This document shows, piece after piece, positions 16,291 through 24,818 of a DNA stretch of 28,135 nt; within the stretch, counting starts at the first letter, position 1, and every line of letters starts with the position of its first letter. Source of the stretch: CALEUX01 sp037439945 (GTDB taxonomy: Bacteria > Bacteroidota > Bacteroidia > Bacteroidales > Marinilabiliaceae); the NCBI GenBank assembly GCA_037439945.1, contig JBBIVA010000039.1, positions 1 to 28,135 of the forward strand. The letters run 5' to 3'. The notes beneath the pieces are model-generated. The model was not told the origin of the DNA and searched no databases. It was given only the letters and a program-made list of their open reading frames with translations. The position numbers were made by a program, and so were the translations under genes.

Positions 16291-17316
16291 ATGCGAGTTT
16301 CATCAAAACATCGTGAACTACTCATCCACATTTTAGTGTGGATGGTTTGGTTTTTGGTACCAGTTTTATTTACCCTGGGAGAGGTTAAACAGAGAAACTT
16401 CTTTTATCAATCATGGATACCAATGGCTGTATCAGCAATTCTGTTTTATATAAACTATTTATTTATTGTTGAAAAGTTCCTGTTTAAGAAACGTTTTGTA
16501 ATGTTTTTTTTAATAAATATAGGGGCAATAGTATTAGGAATATTTTTTGCAGAGCTTTTAAAACAGGTAATACCCCTGGCTCAAAATATTTCAACCGGCC
16601 GCCCCAAACCTCCCAGGCATTTTATTTATACAGGGATGGCCTTCTCTTTTGTTTTTATAATAAGTATTAGTGTGGCAATAAGAACAACCGAAAGGTGGCT
16701 AAAACTTGATTCCCAACAGAAAATACTTGAAAACGAAAACCTGAGATCAGAACTAAGCAATCTTAAAATGCAACTTAATCCACATTTTTTTTTCAATACT
16801 CTTAACAATATTTATTCATTAATTCAAATTTCTCCGCCCCAGGCAATGGAAGCTGTTCATGGACTGGCAAAACTTATGAGATACCATCTTTACGAAACCA
16901 ATGCCGAGAAAGTACCTGTTAAAGGTGAGGTTGAATTTATGAAAAGCTATATTTCGTTAATGGAACTGCGAACAACAAAAAATGTTGCAATTGAGCAGGA
17001 GTTTAAATTTGAAGATGGTGACGACCTGGTGGCGCCTTTACTTTTTATACCTTTACTCGAAAATGCATTTAAACATGGAGTCTCAGGAGATTTTCCTTCC
17101 CATATTAAAATTCACTTTGAAGAAAAACAGCATGTTCTATCATTAATAGTTGAAAATTCAATAATTCCGGAGGCCAATAAACAAATTGAAACCACTGGTA
17201 TTGGATTAGATAATTTAAAAAAACGCCTGCAGCTTATTTATTACAACAAACATATTTTCGAAAGTTCAGTTACAGAAAATTTATTCAGGGTAAAACTAGT
17301 AATACTATTGGCTTAA
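16291..17316 (+). CDS. LytS/YehU-type sensor histidine kinase
   Basis: A 341-residue membrane kinase. The first 130 residues hold four hydrophobic segments (about 10-30, 43-60, 70-90, 113-130) with little room for a periplasmic sensor, so it probably senses within the membrane. A short coiled coil (135-160) leads to the phosphoacceptor His165 in QLNPHFFFNTLNNI, typical of the His_kinase (LytS) family. The ATP-binding domain shows the N-box ENAFKHG (257-263) and G-box GIGLDNL (303-309). It starts 29 bases after the permease gene and is followed by its cognate regulator, so it likely responds to a signal related to the exporter's substrate or to envelope stress. Confidence 0.88.
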   Translation: MRVSSKHRELLIHILVWMVWFLVPVLFTLGEVKQRNFFYQSWIPMAVSAILFYINYLFIVEKFLFKKRFVMFFLINIGAIVLGIFFAELLKQVIPLAQNISTGRPKPPRHFIYTGMAFSFVFIISISVAIRTTERWLKLDSQQKILENENLRSELSNLKMQLNPHFFFNTLNNIYSLIQISPPQAMEAVHGLAKLMRYHLYETNAEKVPVKGEVEFMKSYISLMELRTTKNVAIEQEFKFEDGDDLVAPLLFIPLLENAFKHGVSGDFPSHIKIHFEEKQHVLSLIVENSIIPEANKQIETTGIGLDNLKKRLQLIYYNKHIFESSVTENLFRVKLVILLA

Positions 17317-17329
17317 CACACAAACAATT

Positions 17330-18055
17330 ATGCAAAAGGTTAAATGTCTGATAATTGACGATGAACCGCTGGCCCTTGACCTAATTGAAAGTTATGTAAA
17401 TAAAACTGCTTTCCTTGAATTGGTTGGGCGTTGCAGCAGTGCCTTTAAAGCAATTGAATATTTATCGGAAAATAAAATAGACCTCCTTTTTCTTGATATA
17501 CAAATGCCTGGTTTAACCGGACTTGAGTTTTCAAAATCGTTACAAAATGGTCCCCGAATAATATTTACAACTGCATACGGTCAATATGCTCTTGAAGGAT
17601 TTAAAGCTGATGCTATTGATTACCTGGTTAAACCATTTAATTATACTGAATTTTTGAAAGCGTCAACAAAGGCACTTACATGGTTTTCGATGGTAAATAA
17701 TGAAAAAAAAACAGAACCGGAACAAACTGCAACTTCGTTACTTGTAAGGTCAGAATCAAAGCTGGTAAAGATTAACCTTAACCAAATTATTTATATTGAG
17801 GGCTTAGGTGATTATGTAAAAATTCACCTTGAAGGAAATTCGTCAACTGTTTTAACCCAAATGACGTTAAAAAGTCTTGAGGAAAAACTACCAACCAAAA
17901 CATTTTTCCGGGTTCACAAATCCTATATTGTCCAAATTGACAAAATCCAAACCATTGAGCGAAACAGAATTGTTTTCGGGAAAGTTTTTATTCCTATTTC
18001 ACCTTCGGTAAAAGATGAGTTTTTTAAAATTCTGGATAACCGGTTTTTAACTTAA
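17330..18055 (+). CDS. LytTR-family response regulator
   Basis: A 241-residue regulator. The receiver domain (1-120) has the acidic pair Asp10-Asp11, phosphoacceptor Asp56 in LFLDIQMPG, Thr80 region and Lys101 in LVKPF. The DNA-binding LytTR domain covers about 138-240, with LNQIIYIEGLGDYVKIHL and FFRVHKSYIVQIDKI typical of the fold. It lies 13 bases after the kinase gene and is clearly its partner. The most economical target is the promoter of this exporter operon (upstream of 11431), but no direct-repeat LytTR site was identified there. It converges on the haem O synthase gene, with only 14 bases between stops. Confidence 0.9.
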   Translation: MQKVKCLIIDDEPLALDLIESYVNKTAFLELVGRCSSAFKAIEYLSENKIDLLFLDIQMPGLTGLEFSKSLQNGPRIIFTTAYGQYALEGFKADAIDYLVKPFNYTEFLKASTKALTWFSMVNNEKKTEPEQTATSLLVRSESKLVKINLNQIIYIEGLGDYVKIHLEGNSSTVLTQMTLKSLEEKLPTKTFFRVHKSYIVQIDKIQTIERNRIVFGKVFIPISPSVKDEFFKILDNRFLT

Positions 18056-18069
18056 TTATTGCTGCCATG

Positions 18070-18945
18070 TTACAGGGCATCCCACCAAACAAAAAACAGA
18101 AGTACCACTATTAAATAAGAGTTTAAAACAATAAATGCTGCCTTTAAATTATTTGGTTTAACCCCCATCAGAAAGTGGTAAAATAAAGCTATAAATGATA
18201 AATTTATTAATGTTAAAACCCAAACTTGTAATGGTTTAACCATAATACCAAAAACCGGAAAAAGGAAAAGGTATAACGAGGTTACAACACTCCACAGAAA
18301 AATGATATTCCTTGTCTGCTTTTTTGAGATATGTTCAGGAAGACATTTAAACCCTGCCATTTCATAATCTTTACGGTAGTGCATCACCAGCAACCAGAAA
18401 TGTGGCAATTGCCACATAAACACAAATATTGATATAAACCATATAGCAGTTAACAAAAGAGATGCGCCAGCGGCAGCCCATCCCATTAAAGGGGGAATTG
18501 CCCCTACCAAAGCACCTGGGAATAACGCAAAACTGGTTCTGCTTTTTAAAGGTGTGTAAACAAAATTATAAAAAGTGATATTTAAAACACCAAGTATAGT
18601 GGTAACAATATTTGTAAAACTTAGCAATAAAAAGCCTGTTGCGAATAACACCATAGTTATTACCAATGCCTTCTTCTTATTTAATTTACCGGTAACCAAT
18701 GCACGGTTACGGGTCCGAAACATCAGGCTATCGCTCTTAAATTCCTGAACCTGGTTTAACGCTGAGGCCCCTCCGGAAAGTAAAAATACGCCACATGTAA
18801 GCAAAATAAAATCAGGCATATTAAAATTGCCTGAAAAATAAAACCCTGCTATGGCCGAGAAAGTAACCATAGCTGAAAGCCTAAGGCGCACAAGTGATAA
18901 AACCGGATTCAAGCTATTCACTTTCAATTGTTTTGAGATACTCAA
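18070..18945 (-). CDS. cyoE: Protohaem IX farnesyltransferase (haem O synthase)
   Basis: A 291-residue UbiA-superfamily membrane prenyltransferase. The first prenyl-diphosphate/Mg2+ motif is NQVQEFKSDSLMFRTRNRAL (near residue 64), where the usual first Asp is Glu and the closing Pro is Ala. The second conserved region is YTPLKSRTSFALFPGALVGA, followed by PPLMGW and LPHFWLLVMHYRKDYEMAGF. It adds a farnesyl group to haem B, giving haem O for the oxidase. The start overlaps the end of the subunit II gene by 32 bases, suggesting translational coupling; GTG or TTG codons a few residues later are possible starts with less overlap. Haem A synthase is not in the window. Confidence 0.9.
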   Translation of the reverse strand: MSISKQLKVNSLNPVLSLVRLRLSAMVTFSAIAGFYFSGNFNMPDFILLTCGVFLLSGGASALNQVQEFKSDSLMFRTRNRALVTGKLNKKKALVITMVLFATGFLLLSFTNIVTTILGVLNITFYNFVYTPLKSRTSFALFPGALVGAIPPLMGWAAAGASLLLTAIWFISIFVFMWQLPHFWLLVMHYRKDYEMAGFKCLPEHISKKQTRNIIFLWSVVTSLYLFLFPVFGIMVKPLQVWVLTLINLSFIALFYHFLMGVKPNNLKAAFIVLNSYLIVVLLFFVWWDAL

Positions 18946-19837
18946 CTATTGCTTTTACCTCTTCCTTTGTTATAAGTTTTTCGTAGGATTTCATTAATCC
19001 TTTGCTGTATCCTTTTACAAGCTCATCATCGGGCTTAAAAACAGCCCTTTCAATATACTCATAATCTGCAGTTATTAGCACATCGTTACCTCCACTAACC
19101 AAAGTTCTCTGGCTTCCGAATAAACCCAAAAATGATGGTCCTACAAGTTTTGACCCATCCACTGAATGACAAGCCATGCAACCATTATTCTTCATAATTG
19201 CAAGCCCTTCATGATCAGGAATTAAACCTGTTACTTCAAGATTTTCAAGCCATATATCATATTCATCCTGATTTAAAACCAATGTTTTTGTTACCATTGC
19301 TGAATGTAACAGGCCGCAGTATTCGGTACACAAAACCTCATATTCGCCAGTGTATAATGGAGTAAACCATAAGTAATTATCATAACCGGGAATAACATCT
19401 TCCTTTACCCTGAATGCAGGGATAAACAAACTATGGTTTACATCTTCTGATACAAGATCGAGCCGGATTGGCTTATTTACAGGAACTACAAGCTTTTTTG
19501 AAAGTTTTCCGTTTCCGTAATCAAACTCCCACTCCCACATTCTTCCTATTGTTTTTATTCTTATGGCATCATCCGGAACATCGCGCATGGGTGCAAACCC
19601 CACCCATCCGTAATAAAACATCAGGATTACCAATATTAAAGGAATAACAGTCCATATTACTTCGAGCTTAGTGCTCCCCGAAAACTGCATTGCCTCCTTT
19701 CCTTTGCTTCTGCGATATTTTATTAATATAAATATCATTAAAACGGTAAGGCCAATTATGAAAAAAAAGGAAATTGAAAAAATAAAAACAAATGCATTAT
19801 CAACCCCTTCGGCTAAATTAGATGCTCCGTTAAACAT
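18914..19837 (-). CDS. coxB: Cytochrome c oxidase subunit II with fused cytochrome c domain (caa3 type)
   Basis: A 307-residue protein. Two transmembrane helices (about 17-40 and 58-79) anchor a periplasmic cupredoxin domain with the full CuA ligand set: His135, Cys170, Glu172, Cys174, His178 and Met181. A C-terminal cytochrome c domain begins near 205 with haem-binding CMACH (220-224) and a likely axial Met282. The fusion defines a caa3-type enzyme that takes electrons from a cytochrome c or directly from an upstream complex. Unusually, it is encoded after subunits I, III and IV instead of first. The N-terminus has no separate cleavable signal; the first helix may serve. Confidence 0.92.
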   Translation of the reverse strand: MFNGASNLAEGVDNAFVFIFSISFFFIIGLTVLMIFILIKYRRSKGKEAMQFSGSTKLEVIWTVIPLILVILMFYYGWVGFAPMRDVPDDAIRIKTIGRMWEWEFDYGNGKLSKKLVVPVNKPIRLDLVSEDVNHSLFIPAFRVKEDVIPGYDNYLWFTPLYTGEYEVLCTEYCGLLHSAMVTKTLVLNQDEYDIWLENLEVTGLIPDHEGLAIMKNNGCMACHSVDGSKLVGPSFLGLFGSQRTLVSGGNDVLITADYEYIERAVFKPDDELVKGYSKGLMKSYEKLITKEEVKAIVEYLKTIESE

Positions 19838-19852
19838 AGTATCTGTTTTGAG

Positions 19853-20134
19853 TTATCTGAATGAATAATCAATAAATGTTATTGTTAAAACCAAGGTAAA
19901 AAGTGCAAAAACTCCTATTACCATACCTCTTATTATAGCACTTTCAAATTTCAGGTGCATAAACCAGGTAAGCACAATTGTGGCTTTAACTGATGCTACC
20001 AACAATGTTACTGTTATAGTTAAAATACCAAAATCGAACCATGTAAGCAAAACAGTTACCATTGTTAAAACCAGTAATGATAGTAAAACTTTCCCGTGCG
20101 ACTGGTAACTTGAAATATGCGTATTGTTATCCAT
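19853..20134 (-). CDS. Cytochrome c oxidase subunit IV family protein
   Basis: A 93-residue protein with three predicted helices (about 16-33, 35-57 and 69-90). The helix 2/3 connection reads VKATIVLTWFMHLKFE, characteristic of prokaryotic oxidase subunit IV (CtaF/COX4_pro). It is a small accessory subunit that stabilises the oxidase core in the cytoplasmic membrane. It lies between the subunit III and subunit II genes, with gaps of 55 and 15 bases. Confidence 0.85.
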   Translation of the reverse strand: MDNNTHISSYQSHGKVLLSLLVLTMVTVLLTWFDFGILTITVTLLVASVKATIVLTWFMHLKFESAIIRGMVIGVFALFTLVLTITFIDYSFR

Positions 20135-20189
20135 CCTTAATATTTTTTAATATCCCACATTTTTAACATTAACTGTATTACATCCATAG

Positions 20190-20804
20190 CTATGTAAGAA
20201 GATATAGCAATGGAAACAGGAAAATCCAGATTAGATCAACAAGGTGCCAGTACAACCCGCTGTTTTCGAGGAGCAGATAACCTCCCTGTTTTATATGTCC
20301 CGATTTTATCTTAAAAATACATATTATAAGCAGTATTAAACCAATTACAACATGTAGGGCATGCAAACCTGTCATCATGTAGTAAAGACCAAAAAACAGG
20401 AGTTCACCCCTTTCCAGGGTTTGAAGCACTTCTGAACCCGGGTAAATTTTTAATTCGAACTTATGATGCCATTCAAAATATTTATTTACCATAAAAACAA
20501 GTGCCAAAAAAATGGTTGCCAGCAACATTTTAATGGCAAATTTTGAATTGCCCTTTTGTATGGCGGTTATTGACATAGCCACAGTCATACTGCTAACCAG
20601 TAAAACTACTGTATTTATTGTTCCAATAAAAGCATTAAGCACATTAGCTGATGTCTGAAAATCATCACTATGCAAATACCTGAAAACAGCATAAATTAAA
20701 AATAAACCACCAAATAAAAATAATTCGGTAAACAAAAAAATCCACATACCCATTTTTCCGGCCTCATTGTCAACCGGGTGTGAATGGCTTGCTGTTTGTG
20801 TCAT
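20190..20804 (-). CDS. Cytochrome c oxidase subunit III
   Basis: A 204-residue membrane protein with about five helices, the short form of subunit III that lacks the first two helices of the mitochondrial type. Family features include KMGMWIFLFTELFLFGGLF at the start, a histidine-containing central loop (EWHHKFEL), TGLHALHVVIGL, and a C-terminal YWHLVDLIWIFLFPLLYL. It supports the catalytic subunit and its proton uptake. The start lies 11 bases after the subunit I stop, consistent with one transcript. Confidence 0.9.
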   Translation of the reverse strand: MTQTASHSHPVDNEAGKMGMWIFLFTELFLFGGLFLIYAVFRYLHSDDFQTSANVLNAFIGTINTVVLLVSSMTVAMSITAIQKGNSKFAIKMLLATIFLALVFMVNKYFEWHHKFELKIYPGSEVLQTLERGELLFFGLYYMMTGLHALHVVIGLILLIICIFKIKSGHIKQGGYLLLENSGLYWHLVDLIWIFLFPLLYLLT

Positions 20805-20815
20805 ATAAAATATGT

Positions 20816-22432
20816 TTAACTATCTTTCTTAAATAAATAAGGCGGTGTTTTTATTTCCGGTATTTCATCAAAATTCTCATGTGTAGGGGGCGACTCAATC
20901 TGCCACTCAAGTGTAACCCCTCTCCATGGATTTGATGGTGCCACCGGCCCTCTTTTTCTGTAATAAACCAGGTTGAAAATCATTAAAAAAACACCAACAA
21001 TTAAAATAAATGCACCTATTGTTGAAATAAAATGTCCAGCCTGGAACTGATCAAGATAATCGAAATATCTTCGGGGCATACCCATCATTCCAATTATAAA
21101 CAAAGGAAAATAAAGAATATTAAATCCTGCAAAAAGAATTACCCATGCAATATTGGCAAGTTTAATATTATACATGCGTCCATACATTTTTGGATACCAG
21201 TAATGCATACCGGCAAAAAAGGCAAATCCCATCCCTCCAAAAATGATATAATGAAAATGGGCAACAACAAATGATGTATCATGTAAGTGAACATTTGTGG
21301 CAAGCGCCCCAAGGGTAAGTCCGGTAAATCCACCAATCATAAATAAAAAGATAAATGAAATAGCATATAATAATGGTGGTTTTAAGTCTATGGACCCTCC
21401 GTACATTGTTGATATCCAGTTAAAAACCTTAATAGCACTTGGAATTGCTACAATAAAGGTTAAAAATGAAAAGAACCAACGTGACCAATAACTGATCCCG
21501 GTTGTAAACATATGATGCCCCCAAACGAAATATCCCACAGCGGCAATTGCTAAGCTGGAAACCACAATTGCGCCATATCCGAAAACAGGTTTTTGGCTAA
21601 AGGTTGGGAATATTTCGGTAACAACCCCCATTGCCGGTAAAATCATAATATAGACAGCCGGATGGGAATAAATCCAAAAAAGGTGCTGAAACAATAGTGG
21701 GTCACCTCCTAAAGCCGGATCAAAAAAACCAATACGTAAGACCCTTTCAGCTATAACCATTAAAAGTGTTATACCAACTATTGGTGTTGCCAATACCTGT
21801 ATCCAGGCTGTAGCATATAACGACCAGGGAAACAGCGGCATTTTAAACCAACCCATACCCGGTGCACGTAACCTGTGAATTGTAACAATAAAGTTTATAC
21901 CGGTTAAAATTGATGAAAATCCGAGAACAAAAGCTGCTACCAAAGCAAAAATAACATTGGTTGATGATTCCGAACTGTATGGTACGTAAAAGGTCCAGCC
22001 GGTATCAGGGGCGCCACCACCGGCAAACTGGGATGCAACAGCAAGAATTGCCCCAATTATAAAAACATACCACGAAAATAAATTCAGGCGTGGAAAGGCT
22101 ACGTCCTTGGCTCCAATCATAATGGGTAGGAAAAAATTACCAAAAACAGCCCCCAAACCGGGTATTACTACAATAAAAATCATAATAATACCATGCAGGG
22201 TGAACATTCCATTGTAGGTTTGGGCATCCATTATTGTTGCCCCGGGTGCAATCAGTTCAACCCTTATAAGCAGTCCGATAAGGGCAGCCACCAGAAAGAA
22301 AAAAGTAATTGAATAAAGATAAAGTAATCCTATTTTTTTATGGTCGGTTGAGAACAACCATGACCAAACCCCTTTATACTTTCCCTGGTATTCAAGATAA
22401 CTCTCGTGTAAATAATTTTCTTTAATGCTCAT
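20816..22432 (-). CDS. coxA: Cytochrome c oxidase subunit I (A2-type haem-copper oxidase)
   Basis: A 538-residue, 12-helix catalytic subunit. Low-spin haem ligands are His80 (TLHGIIM) and His394; the high-spin haem ligand is His392 (AHFHY). CuB ligands are His257, His306 and His307 (WGHHMF), with the cross-linked Tyr261 in HPAVY. The D-channel entry Asp110 (GAKDVAFPR) and K-channel Lys335 (SAIKVFNW) are present. The helix VI motif is YSHPAV (255-260) instead of the glutamate-containing GHPEV, which places it in the A2 subfamily of oxygen reductases known from the Rhodothermus marinus caa3 enzyme. It reduces oxygen to water and pumps protons. Confidence 0.95.
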   Translation of the reverse strand: MSIKENYLHESYLEYQGKYKGVWSWLFSTDHKKIGLLYLYSITFFFLVAALIGLLIRVELIAPGATIMDAQTYNGMFTLHGIIMIFIVVIPGLGAVFGNFFLPIMIGAKDVAFPRLNLFSWYVFIIGAILAVASQFAGGGAPDTGWTFYVPYSSESSTNVIFALVAAFVLGFSSILTGINFIVTIHRLRAPGMGWFKMPLFPWSLYATAWIQVLATPIVGITLLMVIAERVLRIGFFDPALGGDPLLFQHLFWIYSHPAVYIMILPAMGVVTEIFPTFSQKPVFGYGAIVVSSLAIAAVGYFVWGHHMFTTGISYWSRWFFSFLTFIVAIPSAIKVFNWISTMYGGSIDLKPPLLYAISFIFLFMIGGFTGLTLGALATNVHLHDTSFVVAHFHYIIFGGMGFAFFAGMHYWYPKMYGRMYNIKLANIAWVILFAGFNILYFPLFIIGMMGMPRRYFDYLDQFQAGHFISTIGAFILIVGVFLMIFNLVYYRKRGPVAPSNPWRGVTLEWQIESPPTHENFDEIPEIKTPPYLFKKDS

Positions 22433-22480
22433 GATATTATGGTTGATTTCTTTAAAAACAAAATTTAAAAATTCAGATTT

Positions 22481-23263
22481 TTACTGTTTTTTTGATTTTG
22501 CTATTTTCCGGCGTCCCATTACCAATAAAGTAACAAACACAACTATAATAACCATTAATGTTATTATTCCTACTACTTTAGTAACCTGCAATGCATAGGT
22601 TTTTTCACCCGGATCGTAAGCAAAACAAAAATCAATTATCCTGTTTATGGTAGGCATTGCCTGTCCCTTTTGTGCTTCCAGAATTGCCAATTTCAAGTCA
22701 AAAGGCAAGAAATCAATACCATATAAATACCGTGTAATTTTACCTTCAGGGCTTAACAAAATTATTAATGAAGGATGTGCAAAATCAAAGCCCTGCGGTT
22801 TATATTTATATCCAACTGATTTTGTAATAGCTTGAATATTTTCTTCTTCACCGGTAAGATAAATCCAGTGACTGCGGTATTCCTGACTGATATTCTGAAC
22901 AAAGTTTACTTTTTTTATCCTAGCTTTTTCAGGTGTATCATTTGTATTAAAGCTAATGGTTATTACCTGGAAATCTTTTCCCAGAATCATATCAGTTTTA
23001 CCTACTACATCTGATATTCCGCTTAAGAGGGGACTACACATTCCGGGACAGTCAAAATAAACGAATGACAAAATTGTTGGTTTATCAATTAATGACTGCA
23101 AAGTTACCAATTCATCATTTTCGTTATAAAAAGTCAGGCTAAGAGGGATGGTGTCTCCGAGTTTTTCGTACACGCCAACCTCAATTTGCCCTTCGGTGGC
23201 TTTTTGGGCTTGTGGACCAACCAAAAGCGAAAAGGTGAAGATTGTTAAAAATATAAGTTTCAT
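22481..23263 (-). CDS. SCO1/SenC-family copper chaperone with C-terminal membrane anchor
   Basis: A 260-residue thioredoxin-fold protein. It has a signal peptide (1-20), the copper-binding pair Cys72/Cys76 in FDCPGMCSPL and the conserved distal histidine His163 in FDFAHPSL. Residues about 228-250 form a C-terminal transmembrane helix followed by a basic tail, so the domain is periplasmic and tethered. SCO proteins deliver copper to, or reduce, the CuA site of oxidase subunit II. Its position 48 bases before subunit I fits that job. A mobile sensing role is also known in the family, but location favours assembly. Confidence 0.88.
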   Translation of the reverse strand: MKLIFLTIFTFSLLVGPQAQKATEGQIEVGVYEKLGDTIPLSLTFYNENDELVTLQSLIDKPTILSFVYFDCPGMCSPLLSGISDVVGKTDMILGKDFQVITISFNTNDTPEKARIKKVNFVQNISQEYRSHWIYLTGEEENIQAITKSVGYKYKPQGFDFAHPSLIILLSPEGKITRYLYGIDFLPFDLKLAILEAQKGQAMPTINRIIDFCFAYDPGEKTYALQVTKVVGIITLMVIIVVFVTLLVMGRRKIAKSKKQ

Positions 23264-23338
23264 CCGTAAATAGTTTTAATAATAAGGCCGGATTGAACTC
23301 GCATGATGAATTTTCATCCGTGTTTGTGTTATAACGAA

Positions 23339-23734
23339 TCATGCTCGTTGAAAAGTATTGTGTTTATTCTGTTTTTTTGAACACATTCCGGCAATCATAA
23401 GCGATCCACCCATTAATGATATATCTTTTAACAGCGTTATAATTACAATTGTATTTCTTACATCTTCAATTAAATGCGGAATATGAATTGAAATTATAAA
23501 AACAAACAACAATACTGCAAGTAATAATGTGGTAAACTTTACATTTTTTTTTGTAATTATACTTACACTTGCAATTATCATTAAAATCCCTGTTAATATT
23601 ATGGTAAAGGGCCCCAGGGGTAAAAAAGATGTATAATTTCCCAGGTACCAATCATAAAGGAAAATATGATTTAACCCTAGCAGTCCGAATGGAATTGCGA
23701 ATAAAACCCTGCCAATTATTGAAAGATTATTCAT
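23339..23734 (-). CDS. DoxX-like small membrane protein
   Basis: A 131-residue protein with four predicted helices (about 6-22, 38-60, 67-86, 92-118). The opening GRVLFAIPFGLLGLNHIF resembles DoxX/DoxD-like families, whose best-known members in archaea form part of a thiosulfate:quinone oxidoreductase. Most bacterial DoxX-like proteins have no known role. It lies between the cytochrome c and SCO genes with short gaps, so it may be an accessory to the electron-transfer module. The family call is moderate and the function open. Confidence 0.6.
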   Translation of the reverse strand: MNNLSIIGRVLFAIPFGLLGLNHIFLYDWYLGNYTSFLPLGPFTIILTGILMIIASVSIITKKNVKFTTLLLAVLLFVFIISIHIPHLIEDVRNTIVIITLLKDISLMGGSLMIAGMCSKKQNKHNTFQRA

Positions 23735-23816
23735 ACCACCAATTTGTTAAAGTTTTGATTAAGTCAATTCTATTATTCAAATTTAAGAGCTCGATCGCCT
23801 TCGACCCAAGCCGGTA

Positions 23817-24716
23817 TTATCTATTCCCAATATCAAAAATCTTTTTAAGCTGTAAAACAACATAAAAAATTGTTCCCCAAGCCAGAAAAACTGCAATTGA
23901 AAAGGAAAAAATAAGCCAAACCGGCGCCTTTTTTACTGTATTCCACATTGCCCTATCCTGCGTAAGGCTTACCGATGTAAATTGTTTGCCAACTGAAAGA
24001 ATTGTATCAGCTATTGTAACGCCATATAAATCCTGATTACTAAGTTGAGCTATTAAATTTAGATTTCCATCTTTATCCCCAGGTATATCCAAAGGTTCTA
24101 AAAACTCAGCAAATCCGTTGTTATCGGTAACTTTAGGCTCATCAACTATCAGATTTCCGAATGTACGTTTAACTCTTAACACCACCTCAGCACCCTCTAT
24201 ATTCTCAGTTAAACCATTTTTTAACCCCTTAACCTCAACTATAATTTTTCCCTTATCCTGTAAATGAGATAGGGCTATTGTTACAATACCCCCGTATGCC
24301 GATTTTTCTGACGGAATAACAAATGAATGCTCATATTCAGCATTAAAACTTCTTAAATATGAAATTAAATCCCAAATCTCATCCTGGCTGATTACATTCT
24401 TAAATGATGGCATAAAATCGCGACCTTCACTGATTTTATAGAAAAGTTCTCCATCACTGTTTAACTGGAATTTTTGCATGGCCGGATCGCCAGGAGGTGG
24501 TGTCATTTTCTGAAAATCTGCCTTGCCCGGATTACCATGGCACGACATACAGTTTGTTTTATAAAGAAGCTCTCCCTTTGATTTTGAAGTCGCTGAAAAC
24601 TCAAAAGGGCTTAGCTTTCCCTTCTTATCCTGCGGCACAACCCATTCATTTTGTGCCGTCACCATAAGGTGATATATTATAAGAAATAGGAACAATGTAT
24701 ATTTTTGATAATTCAT
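23817..24716 (-). CDS. Membrane-anchored monohaem cytochrome c with a C-terminal beta-domain
   Basis: A 299-residue protein with a signal peptide (about 1-22). A cytochrome c domain follows (about 45-120) with haem-binding CMSCH (56-60) and likely axial Met102 in RDFMPSF. A beta-rich, Ig- or carboxypeptidase-regulatory-like domain (about 125-245) contains TDNNGFAEF, and one transmembrane helix near the C-terminus (about 266-288) anchors it. The haem would face the periplasm. Encoded next to the NrfD-like protein and upstream of the caa3 oxidase, it is the best candidate to carry electrons from the NrfD complex to the cytochrome c domain of subunit II. It resembles monohaem subunits of Alternative Complex III in role, not clearly in sequence. 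Confidence 0.8.
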   Translation of the reverse strand: MNYQKYTLFLFLIIYHLMVTAQNEWVVPQDKKGKLSPFEFSATSKSKGELLYKTNCMSCHGNPGKADFQKMTPPPGDPAMQKFQLNSDGELFYKISEGRDFMPSFKNVISQDEIWDLISYLRSFNAEYEHSFVIPSEKSAYGGIVTIALSHLQDKGKIIVEVKGLKNGLTENIEGAEVVLRVKRTFGNLIVDEPKVTDNNGFAEFLEPLDIPGDKDGNLNLIAQLSNQDLYGVTIADTILSVGKQFTSVSLTQDRAMWNTVKKAPVWLIFSFSIAVFLAWGTIFYVVLQLKKIFDIGNR

Positions 24717-24818
24717 CCCTAATGATTTAAATTTTTTAATGATGTTAAAATTCCCTTTATAAATTAAAAAACTAACACTTTAAAACTATAAGGCAACACT
24801 TTTTATTGTAAAGTATAA

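Noticed and set aside
18056..18069. Looked for a terminator between the convergent LytTR regulator and haem O synthase genes
   Set aside because: Only 14 bases separate the stops and no hairpin is visible, so any termination must occur within the opposing coding regions.
23290..23315. GATGAA/TTCATC palindrome between the DoxX-like and SCO genes
   Set aside because: Six-base arms with a two-base spacer in AT-rich DNA are expected by chance; no T tract or repeat copy supports a function.
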